Program-made: the position numbers and the translations under genes | Shown here: piece by piece, positions 1 to 5,914 of the stretch | Layout: the number at the start of each line of letters is the position of its first letter | How positions within the stretch are numbered: the first letter of the stretch is position 1 | From: Streptosporangiaceae bacterium | Lineage (GTDB): Bacteria > Actinomycetota > Actinomycetes > Streptosporangiales > Streptosporangiaceae | NCBI GenBank assembly: GCA_030050125.1 | Contig: JASIJN010000524.1 | Location: forward strand, 1 to 6,345 | Reading direction: 5' to 3' | DNA: 6,345 nucleotides | The notes under the pieces: generated by a model | Seen by the model: the letters and a program-made list of their open reading frames with translations, nothing else | The model's database searches: none | What the model was told of the DNA's origin: nothing

Positions 1-1255
<1,255 letters not shown>

Positions 1256-1264
1256 CTAGGCGGA

Positions 1265-1711
1265 TTACATTTCCCAGGAACTGCGCGCGGTAGAACAACC
1301 GGGGCACAGGCCCCAGTAGATGACCTCGGCCTCGCCGATCGAGAAGCCGTGGTCGTTGGACGCTGTCAGGCAGGGCGCCTCGCCGACCGCGCAGTCGACG
1401 TCGGCGACGACGCCGCACGACCGGCACACGACGTGGTGGTGGTTGTCGCCGACGCGGCCCTCGAACCGGGCGGGGCTGCCGGCCGGCTCGATGCGGCGGA
1501 TGAGTCCCGCCGCGGTCAGCGCGTGGAGGGCGTCATAGACGGCTTGAAGGGAGACATGGCCGACGCGAGCGCGCACGCCGGAGGCGATCGCCTCGACGCC
1601 GAGGTGGTCACCCTCGCGGACGGTGTCGAGCAGCGCCACGCGGGCCGCTGTCACCCTCAGGCCGGCACCGCGCAACTCCTCCGCCGGGGTCGGAGTCTGG
1701 GATGCGGTCAT
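1265..1711 (-). CDS. furA: Fur-family peroxide/iron-responsive repressor FurA
   Basis: A 148-residue DNA-binding metalloregulator that in mycobacteria and streptomycetes represses its own operon and katG. The N-terminal winged helix (about residues 10-75) includes RVTAARVALLDTV and the recognition region VSLQAVYDALHALTAAGL. The C-terminal metal and dimer domain has GDNHHHVVCRSCG (His91-93, Cys96, Cys99), DVDCAVGEAPCLTAS (Cys107, Cys114), GEAEVIYWGLCPGC (Cys136, Cys139). The two CxxC pairs fit a structural zinc site. Length and sequence match actinobacterial FurA closely. The ATG at 1711 is chosen because it matches the family N-terminus; the frame stays open further upstream, but only as antisense of the next gene. 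No strong ribosome binding site precedes it, and a possible -10 (GATAGG at 1722-1727) would place the mRNA start close to the ATG, so a leaderless transcript is plausible. An AT-rich inverted repeat 26 bases upstream is its likely operator. Confidence 0.93.
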   Translation of the reverse strand: MTASQTPTPAEELRGAGLRVTAARVALLDTVREGDHLGVEAIASGVRARVGHVSLQAVYDALHALTAAGLIRRIEPAGSPARFEGRVGDNHHHVVCRSCGVVADVDCAVGEAPCLTASNDHGFSIGEAEVIYWGLCPGCSTARSSWEM

Positions 1712-1737
1712 GCCGCCAACCCTATCGTCACAAACGC

Positions 1738-1763
1738 GAATGATCCAAGAAAGCGAATCATTC
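1738..1763 (-). promoter_or_regulatory. putative FurA operator (inverted repeat) in the furA-katG promoter
   Basis: The arms GAATGAT (1738-1744) and ATCATTC (1757-1763) are a perfect 7-base inverted repeat with a 12-base spacer. They lie in a conspicuously AT-rich island within GC-rich sequence, 26 bases upstream of the furA ATG. On the minus strand the island contains a -35-like TTGGAT (1744-1749) and, 16 bases on, a -10-like GATAGG (1722-1727), so a repressor bound here would cover the promoter. Autoregulation of furA-katG through an AT-rich site just upstream of furA is known in mycobacteria and streptomycetes; assigning this repeat to FurA is inference. Confidence 0.55.
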
Positions 1764-1768
1764 AAATG

Positions 1769-1867
1769 TAGTCCCGGGCCAGGAGGGGACTGCTGTAGTC
1801 CCGGGCCAGCAGGGCGCTGGTGTAGTCCCGGGCCAGCAGGGCACTGGTGTGGTCCCGGGCCAGGCGG
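1769..1867. repeat. 27-bp GC-rich tandem repeat, about 3.7 copies
   Basis: Units begin at 1769, 1796, 1823 and 1850 with a strict 27-base period and no spacers; the last is cut at 18 bases. All share TAGTCCCGGGCCAG (TGG in the fourth). Units 2 and 3 differ at one base; unit 1 differs from unit 2 at four. Unit 2 can form a small hairpin (CCAGC 1806-1810 with GCTGG 1816-1820). The array lies between the furA operator and the oxidoreductase start, so it sits in a divergent promoter region. Function unknown. Confidence 0.9.
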
Positions 1868-1909
1868 CCGCCACTTCCCCCGCTTCCGGCGCCACGGCAC
1901 GCTTGGTCC

Positions 1910-2857
1910 ATGACCACAGCAGCGACCATGCGCGCGATCAGTCAGGACGTTCTTGGCGGGCCCGAGGTGCTGAAGCAGGTGGAACTGCCCCGGCCGGAAC
2001 CCGGCCTCAGCCAGGTCCTGGTCCGGGTGCACGCGGCCGGGGTGAACCCTACCGACTGGAAGCACCGGGCGCACAGCGTCTTCCTCGGCCCGCCGCCCTT
2101 CGTCCTCGGCTGGGACGTGTCCGGCGTGGTCGAGGCGACCGGCTACGGGGTGACCCTGTTCCGGCCGGGCGACGAGGTGTTCGGCATGCTGCCCTATCCG
2201 CACGGCGCGGGCTCCCATGCCGAATACGTCACCGGGCCGGCCCGCGCCTTCTCGTTCAAGCCGGCCAACCTTGACCATGTGCAGGCCGGTGCGCTGCCCC
2301 TGGCGGCACTGACCGCCTGGCAGGCGCTGGCCGACACCGCGCGCCTGTCGGCCGGGCAGCGGGTGCTGGTGCACGCCGCCGCCGGGGGCGTCGGTCACCT
2401 GGCCGTCCAGATCGCCAAGGCAAGGGGGGCGCAGGTGATCGGCACCGCCAGCGCGCGCCACCACGACCTGCTCCGCGGGCTGGGCGCGGACGAGCTGGTC
2501 GACTACCCGACCACCGATTTCGCCGCGGCCGTCCGCGACGTCGACGTGGTGCTCGACGCGTTCGGCGGCGACTATCCGGCGCGGTCGCTGCGCACGCTGC
2601 GCCCCGGCGGCATGCTGATCTCACTGCTGCCCTTCCCGCGCGACGTGGCGGCCGAGGCGGCCCGGCTCGGCGTCCGGGCCGAGGTCATCCTGGTCGAGGC
2701 CGATCACGGCGGGATGACCGCGATCGCGGATCTGGCCTCCGGGGGCAAGCTGCGCCCGGTCATCGCGGGCACGTTCCCGCTGGCCGACGCGGCCAAGGCG
2801 CACGAACTCGGCGACACCGGGCACGTCGCGGGAAAGCTGGTCCTCAGCGTGCGGTGA
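1910..2857 (+). CDS. zinc-independent MDR-family NADP-dependent oxidoreductase (quinone reductase-like)
   Basis: A 315-residue cytoplasmic medium-chain dehydrogenase/reductase predicted to reduce a quinone, enone or similar carbonyl with NAD(P)H. The N-terminal GroES-like domain (about 1-125) has the family signatures GGPEVLKQVELPRPEPG, VRVHAAGVNPTDWK and PFVLGWDVSGVVEATG. The Rossmann domain (about 125-260) has ALPLAALTAWQAL and the nucleotide-binding loop VLVHAAAGGVGHLAVQIAK (152-170), then GADELVDY and the C-terminal GHVAGKLVLSV typical of the family. The Cys/His/Cys ligands of zinc alcohol dehydrogenases are absent, which places it with the quinone oxidoreductase branch. Start: ATG 1910 is used; ATG 1928 (MRAISQ) fits the family N-terminus equally well, and neither has a clear ribosome binding site. 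It diverges from furA and converges with the VOC gene. Its substrate cannot be told from sequence; a redox-stress role beside furA-katG is only suggestive. Confidence 0.9.
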   Translation: MTTAATMRAISQDVLGGPEVLKQVELPRPEPGLSQVLVRVHAAGVNPTDWKHRAHSVFLGPPPFVLGWDVSGVVEATGYGVTLFRPGDEVFGMLPYPHGAGSHAEYVTGPARAFSFKPANLDHVQAGALPLAALTAWQALADTARLSAGQRVLVHAAAGGVGHLAVQIAKARGAQVIGTASARHHDLLRGLGADELVDYPTTDFAAAVRDVDVVLDAFGGDYPARSLRTLRPGGMLISLLPFPRDVAAEAARLGVRAEVILVEADHGGMTAIADLASGGKLRPVIAGTFPLADAAKAHELGDTGHVAGKLVLSVR

Positions 2858-2865
2858 CCAGCGGA

Positions 2866-2879
2866 CGGGCTGCCGCCCG
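2866..2879. terminator. weak hairpin between convergent genes
   Basis: CGGGC (2866-2870) and GCCCG (2875-2879) form a 5-base stem with a TGCC loop in the 43-base gap between the convergent oxidoreductase and VOC genes. It could end transcripts from both sides. There is no T-tract and the stem is short, so support is mostly positional. Confidence 0.25.
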
Positions 2880-2900
2880 CGTGGTTGCCGGCCGCCCGGG

Positions 2901-3257
2901 TCAGTCGATGCAGAGACAGAAGGGGTGCCCCGCCGGGTCGAGGAACACCCGGAAGGAGGTACCGGGCTGGTGCTCGTGCTTGGTCGCGCCGAGATCGAGC
3001 ACCGCGGCCTCGGCGGCGTCGAGGTCGTCGACGATCACGTCGAGGTGCATCTGCTGCGGCACCTCCTGAGTCGGCCATACGGGCGCGACGTAGGGTTCCA
3101 CCTGCTGGAAGGAGATGCACTGACCATCCGGCGCGCGGACATCGGCCCAGTCGCCGGAGGTTTCGACCTTCCAGTCCAGCATCGCGCCGTAGAAGCTGGC
3201 GAGAGCGCCCGGATCGGGACAGTCGATGACGATGCCGGGGAAGCGTGCGATGGCCAT
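2901..3257 (-). CDS. VOC-superfamily (glyoxalase-like) protein
   Basis: A 118-residue protein with the paired beta-alpha-beta-beta-beta halves of the vicinal-oxygen-chelate fold. Half one (about 5-52) has GIVIDCPDPGALASFYGAML, a Trp-rich strand and CISFQQVE. Half two (about 70-118) has MHLDVIVDDLDAAEAAVLDLGAT, then FRVFLDPAGHPFCLCID, the closing pattern common in Glyoxalase_6-type actinobacterial proteins. His71 and His111 are possible metal ligands, but the substrate is unknown; relatives include glyoxalases, dioxygenases and antibiotic-binding proteins. ATG 3257 gives the family-typical short N-terminus; an in-frame ATG at 3293 would add 12 Arg-rich residues and is less likely. No Shine-Dalgarno sequence is visible before 3257, so translation may be leaderless. 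It converges with the oxidoreductase and diverges from the beta-propeller gene. Confidence 0.85.
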   Translation of the reverse strand: MAIARFPGIVIDCPDPGALASFYGAMLDWKVETSGDWADVRAPDGQCISFQQVEPYVAPVWPTQEVPQQMHLDVIVDDLDAAEAAVLDLGATKHEHQPGTSFRVFLDPAGHPFCLCID

Positions 3258-3316
3258 GCGGGTACGGTACGCGCGGCCGCGGACGACCTGCATCCGGGTG
3301 GCCGGTGACCGAGTCC

Positions 3317-3360
3317 GGCCTCCCGGGCCCGCGCGGCCTCGCGGGCCCGCCCGGCCTCCG
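3317..3360. repeat. 18-bp GC-rich tandem repeat, about 2.4 copies
   Basis: Units begin with GGCCTC at 3317, 3335 and 3353 (18-base period). The first two match at 16 of 18 bases and the third is cut short. Units contain CGGGCCCG, which is self-complementary. The repeat lies in the gap between the divergent VOC and beta-propeller genes and shares a CCCGGGCC core with the 27-bp array at 1769. Confidence 0.7.
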
Positions 3361-3375
3361 GTCGGCGCCGGCCGA

Positions 3376-3381
3376 TAGCGT
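3376..3381 (+). promoter_or_regulatory. possible -10 hexamer (TAGCGT) upstream of the beta-propeller gene
   Basis: TAGCGT fits the loose TANNNT actinobacterial -10 pattern and lies 7 bases before an ATG at 3389, so transcription could start at or near that ATG. No convincing -35 box is present at the usual distance. The resulting 5' region to the beta-propeller start would be about 71 bases. Confidence 0.3.
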
Positions 3382-3388
3382 TGGGCTT

Positions 3389-3475
3389 ATGCGCGACGTT
3401 TCCGCGGCCGCCTCGTCGGCGGCGGCCGCCCCCGGGCTCGCCGCCAAGGACGCGGGGTCATGCTGCCAGAGGTGA
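3389..3475 (+). CDS. possible 28-residue leader peptide overlapping the next gene
   Basis: ATG 3389 opens a 28-residue frame ([20 protein letters not shown] and a Cys-Cys end) that stops at 3475, 16 bases inside the beta-propeller coding sequence and in a different frame. It sits at the expected +1 of a TAGCGT -10 element, so it could be a leaderless small ORF coupled to the next gene. It is Ala/Ser-rich and low in complexity and resembles no peptide I know. It may be chance, or the true N-terminus of the next protein separated by a one-base shift near the GGGG run at 3454-3457. Confidence 0.2.
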   Translation: MRDVSAAASSAAAAPGLAAKDAGSCCQR

Positions 3476-4302
3476 AGAACAGCCAGCCGGTCCTGCACGC
3501 CGCGCCCGGAGTCGGCAACTGGATCGGCGCCGCGAGCGCGCTCATTCACGACGGCAGCATCTATCTCGCGTATCGCGACAGGCACCCGGTCGACAAGGGC
3601 CGGGGCAACCGGGCCTACGTGGCCCGCTCTCCGATCGACGATGGTGTCCATTTTGATACGTTGTGCGCCATCGATAAGGAGGACATGGATGCAGCGTCCC
3701 TGGAGCGTCCGGCCCTGGACGTCACGCCTGACGGCGATTGGGACCTGTATCTGAGCTGCGCGACGTTCAACTCCAAGCACTGGCGTATCGAGAGACTGCG
3801 CGCAAGCGGTCCCGCTGATTTCAGCGCCAGGACCCGCACCACCGTCTTTCCCGGCAGCGCGTCATTCGGCATCAAGGACCCGGTGCTGCTTCGCGGGCAG
3901 GAGCTGCGCATATGGGCAACGCTGCACCCGCTGACCGAAGGCGACGAGAACGCCGACCGGATGATCAGCGTCGATGCCTACAGCTGCCGGACCGTCATGG
4001 AGCCCGAACCGGGCACGTGGTACAGCCGGGGTACCCGGATAACGGCGATTGTCGGCGAGCATGCCTATTTCGATGGCCGGGCAACGGCCGCGCAGAACTA
4101 CGAAGAAAAGACCGGGATCGCCAGGTGGGACGGGTCACGGTACGTGCCCGAGGCCGGCCCGGCGTCCAGTCCTTTCGGTGGCGGCGCATTGCGCTACGTC
4201 TCGGTGATCGTGCTGCCGGACGGGGCCTTGCGGCTGTACTACGAAAGCGAGACCGAGTACGGCAGTCACGAATTGCGGACGGAGCTGAAGCCTCGGCGCT
4301 GA
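3460..4302 (+). CDS. uncharacterised beta-propeller, glycosidase-like protein
   Basis: A 280-residue protein I cannot assign to a named family. It has repeated strand patterns typical of five-bladed propellers of the GH43/GH32/GH130 kind: [13 protein letters not shown] (29-41), [18 protein letters not shown] (86-103), [17 protein letters not shown] (139-155), [20 protein letters not shown] (206-225) and [16 protein letters not shown] (249-264). Acidic residues at starts of such segments (Asp31, Glu82, Asp140, Glu262) could be catalytic, but I cannot place a proven triad. There is no signal peptide or membrane segment, so it is predicted cytoplasmic. Start: ATG 3460 is preceded by AAGGA at 3446-3450. 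Sampled stretches run about 63-65% GC, lower than the oxidoreductase gene (about 80% in a sampled line), which hints at separate ancestry. A hairpin follows, and lexA-like begins 102 bases later with its own ribosome binding site, so an operon with it is not required. Function is inferred only at fold level. Confidence 0.75.
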   Translation: MLPEVKNSQPVLHAAPGVGNWIGAASALIHDGSIYLAYRDRHPVDKGRGNRAYVARSPIDDGVHFDTLCAIDKEDMDAASLERPALDVTPDGDWDLYLSCATFNSKHWRIERLRASGPADFSARTRTTVFPGSASFGIKDPVLLRGQELRIWATLHPLTEGDENADRMISVDAYSCRTVMEPEPGTWYSRGTRITAIVGEHAYFDGRATAAQNYEEKTGIARWDGSRYVPEAGPASSPFGGGALRYVSVIVLPDGALRLYYESETEYGSHELRTELKPRR

Positions 4303-4314
4303 GGCCCCGCTCCG

Positions 4315-4340
4315 GCAGCGGCGCGTTTCGCTGGCGCTGC
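4315..4340 (+). terminator. putative hairpin terminator after the beta-propeller gene
   Basis: GCAGCG (4315-4320) pairs perfectly with CGCTGC (4335-4340). An inner GCG (4321-4323) can pair with CGC (4329-4331), leaving a CGTTT loop and a TGG bulge. It begins 12 bases after the stop codon. There is no T-tract, as is usual for GC-rich actinobacteria, so termination is inferred from position and stem. Confidence 0.4.
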
Positions 4341-4371
4341 GACCATCTGGCCGGGCCGCGGCCTTTCACCG

Positions 4372-4377
4372 TAGGCT
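4372..4377 (+). promoter_or_regulatory. possible -10 hexamer (TAGGCT) for the lexA-like gene
   Basis: TAGGCT fits the TANNNT pattern and lies 27 bases before the lexA-like ATG, giving a leader of about 20 bases that holds the GGAGG ribosome binding site (4396-4400). No clear -35 and no actinobacterial SOS box (CGAAC-N4-GTTCG) are seen around it. Confidence 0.3.
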
Positions 4378-4404
4378 GGAAAGGATCACCGAGGCGGAGG
4401 CCCG

Positions 4405-5091
4405 ATGGTAACCAGGAACGAGCCGTCCGAACGGCGCGGCCGCGACGTGCTCACCTGGCGTCGGCGCAGGGTGCTCCAGGCCATCGAGGACTATGTGGCC
4501 GACCACGGCTGCTCGCCGAGCAACCGCGATATCGCGAAGGCCACCGATTTGAAAAGCGCCTCCAGCGTCCTGCATCACCTGCAGGAATTGAAGGCCGCGG
4601 GTTTCATCAGCTATGACCCGCGCTCGCCGCGCACGGTCCGGGTGCTGCGGCCGGGCCAGCCCGCCGCCCAGCCGGCCGCGATGGACGCGGGCTCGCGCAA
4701 GGTGGTCTGGGTGCCGGTCCTCGGGCAGATCGCGGCGGGGGCGCCGATCCCCCCGCTGGAGTCGATCGAGGACCGCATCCCTTTGCCCCGCGACGTGGTC
4801 GGCGCCTCCGATGGCCTGTTCATCCTCAAGATCGTGGGTGACTCGATGACCGGCGTCGGCATCTTTCCCGGCGACTGGGTGGTGGTGCGCCAGCTGTTCG
4901 ACCCGCCCAGGGACGGCGACATCGTGGCCGCGGCGCTGGACGGCATCGAGGTCGAGGGCACGGTCAAGACGTACAAGAAGGAGGGCCGGCGCGTCTGGCT
5001 CATGCCGCAGAACTCGGCCTACACCCCCATCCCGGGAGACAGGGCCGAGATCCGCGGCAAGGTGGTGGCCGTGCTGCGCTGGCTGCCGTAG
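4405..5091 (+). CDS. LexA-like self-cleaving transcriptional repressor
   Basis: A 228-residue member of the LexA/S24 family: a DNA-binding repressor inactivated by RecA-stimulated self-cleavage. The N-terminal winged helix (about 17-80) reads RRRRVLQAIEDYVADHGCSP, then NRDIAKATDLKSASSVLHHL and GFISYDPRSPRTVRVL. The cleavage site is Ala111-Gly112 in LGQIAAGAPI. The protease domain carries the catalytic Ser147 in VGDSMTGVGIFPGDWVVV and Lys188 in EGTVKTYKKEG, then NSAYTPIPGD and GKVVAVLRWLP. All catalytic parts are present, so it should be cleavable. Ser and Lys are 41 residues apart, against 37 in E. coli LexA, because of about four extra residues (LDGIEVEGTVK). It lacks the long N-terminal tail of streptomycete LexA. 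With no visible SOS box upstream, it may be a second, specialised LexA-like regulator rather than the housekeeping lexA, so no symbol is given. GGAGG sits 4 bases before ATG 4405. Confidence 0.9.
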   Translation: MVTRNEPSERRGRDVLTWRRRRVLQAIEDYVADHGCSPSNRDIAKATDLKSASSVLHHLQELKAAGFISYDPRSPRTVRVLRPGQPAAQPAAMDAGSRKVVWVPVLGQIAAGAPIPPLESIEDRIPLPRDVVGASDGLFILKIVGDSMTGVGIFPGDWVVVRQLFDPPRDGDIVAAALDGIEVEGTVKTYKKEGRRVWLMPQNSAYTPIPGDRAEIRGKVVAVLRWLP

Positions 5092-5093
5092 CT

Positions 5094-5122
5094 GGCCCGG
5101 GCGCCCGGGCCGGAAGGCGCCC
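5094..5122 (+). terminator. perfect GC palindrome and alternative hairpin after the lexA-like gene
   Basis: Positions 5094-5111 are an 18-base perfect palindrome (GGCCCGGGC and its complement), starting 2 bases after the lexA-like stop codon. A competing stem pairs GGGCGCC (5099-5105) with GGCGCCC (5116-5122) across a 10-base loop. Both would be very stable in RNA. The position fits a terminator; there is no T-tract. Confidence 0.5.
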
Positions 5123-5140
5123 GCTACTGACCCGGAGAAA

Positions 5141-5146
5141 TAGCGT
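5141..5146 (+). promoter_or_regulatory. possible -10 hexamer (TAGCGT) upstream of the Lsr2-like gene
   Basis: TAGCGT, the same hexamer as at 3376, lies in a locally AT-richer stretch after the lexA-like terminator region, about 110 bases before the GTG start. A short inverted repeat (TACCC 5154-5158 with GGGTA 5167-5171) follows at the expected transcript start. No clear -35 is visible, so support is weak. Confidence 0.2.
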
Positions 5147-5254
5147 GTTGCATTACCCGGCCAAAGGGGTACCAGCCTGACCAAGGCAGTGGATGGCCCG
5201 TCTGGGTATGACGCCGGAACAGCGCAGATGGCCGATCTGGTCACGGGGGTTGGA

Positions 5255-5914
5255 GTGGCAAGAGAGACAATTGTCACACTTGTGGACGATATTGATGGCG
5301 GCCACGCCGACGAGACGGTGCGGTTCGCGGTTAACGGCTGGCAATACGAGATCGACCTGAGCACCAAGAACGCGGCGAGGATGCGCCAGAGGCTGGCGCC
5401 GTTCGTCGATCACGCCCGCCCGGCGGGGACGACAAGGCCGCGCCGGGCGAGACGTACCGCGGCCAGCCGCCGGCGCAGCGCCGACATCCGGGCGTGGGCG
5501 AAGGAGCACGGCATCGAGCTCAGCGACCGGGGGCGGCTTCCGGCCGGCGTGGCCGAGCAGTACCAGCAGGCGGTGCGGTCGCGCCGGTTAACGCGGCGCC
5601 ATCTGGCCGGCCGGCAACCGGAGGGCGGCGGCCCTTCCGCGATCGGGCCGGGCGGCGTCGTCACGCGTCGCGGGTCATCATCCGCCACGCCCCGGCCACC
5701 GACCAGACCACGATCCAGCCGACGATCACCGAGATCATGGCCCAGGTCGGCATCGGCGGTATGCCGAGGGCGCCCCGCCCGCCGAACAGCGCTCCGCCGC
5801 CGATCGGGGCGAGCCCGGCGGGGCGAAGCTGGTCCATCGCCACGCCGACGTCGAGCCGCTGGCCGTCCAGGAAGTAGGGGATCGGCTGGCGGGCCAGGAT
5901 CGGGGTCACGATGA
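5255..5914 (+). CDS. Lsr2-family nucleoid-associated protein with abnormal C-terminal extension
   Basis: Lsr2 is the actinobacterial H-NS-like protein that bridges AT-rich DNA and silences foreign genes. From GTG 5255 the product begins MARETIVTLVDDIDGG, ADETVRFAVNGWQYEIDLST and KNAARMRQRLAPFV (about 1-51, the oligomerisation domain). A basic linker follows (about 57-75), then the DNA-binding domain IRAWAKEHGIELSDRGRLPA (78-97) with the minor-groove RGR at 92-94, ending near EQYQQAV (about 107). GTG 5255 aligns exactly with the Lsr2 N-terminus and follows a GGGGG run; in-frame ATGs at 5189 and 5228 would add 22 or 9 unconserved residues. Lsr2 is normally about 110 residues, but this frame stays open to 5914 (219 residues), with an Arg/Pro-rich tail antisense to the membrane protein gene. 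A rare TTA codon at 5588 overlaps a +1-frame TAA at 5589-5591, so the natural stop was probably there. Family is certain; the end is not. Probably a paralogue, not the main lsr2. Confidence 0.8.
   Translation: MARETIVTLVDDIDGGHADETVRFAVNGWQYEIDLSTKNAARMRQRLAPFVDHARPAGTTRPRRARRTAASRRRSADIRAWAKEHGIELSDRGRLPAGVAEQYQQAVRSRRLTRRHLAGRQPEGGGPSAIGPGGVVTRRGSSSATPRPPTRPRSSRRSPRSWPRSASAVCRGRPARRTALRRRSGRARRGEAGPSPRRRRAAGRPGSRGSAGGPGSGSR

Noticed and set aside
1769..1867. CRISPR array
   Set aside because: Units are contiguous with no spacers, and there are no cas genes.
1769..1867. Collagen-like coding repeat (SPGPAG units)
   Set aside because: The 27-base period keeps frames open on both strands, but no start, ribosome binding site or flanking protein supports translation.
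1712..2464. Upstream extension of furA (about 250 extra codons, Pro/Gly-rich)
   Set aside because: It would run through the operator, the repeat array and antisense to the oxidoreductase; FurA homology begins at ATG 1711.
2704..3780. 358-codon minus-strand frame
   Set aside because: It overlaps the VOC gene in another frame and is antisense to two plus-strand genes; no family signature.
3912..4616. 234-codon plus-strand frame
   Set aside because: It is an out-of-frame shadow of the beta-propeller and lexA-like genes.
5189..5254. N-terminal extension of the Lsr2-like protein from ATG 5189
   Set aside because: The 22 added residues are not part of the Lsr2 N-terminus; GTG 5255 fits the family exactly.
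4366..5367. 333-codon minus-strand frame opposite lexA-like
   Set aside because: It is the antisense of a recognised LexA-family gene; composition is typical of a mirror frame.
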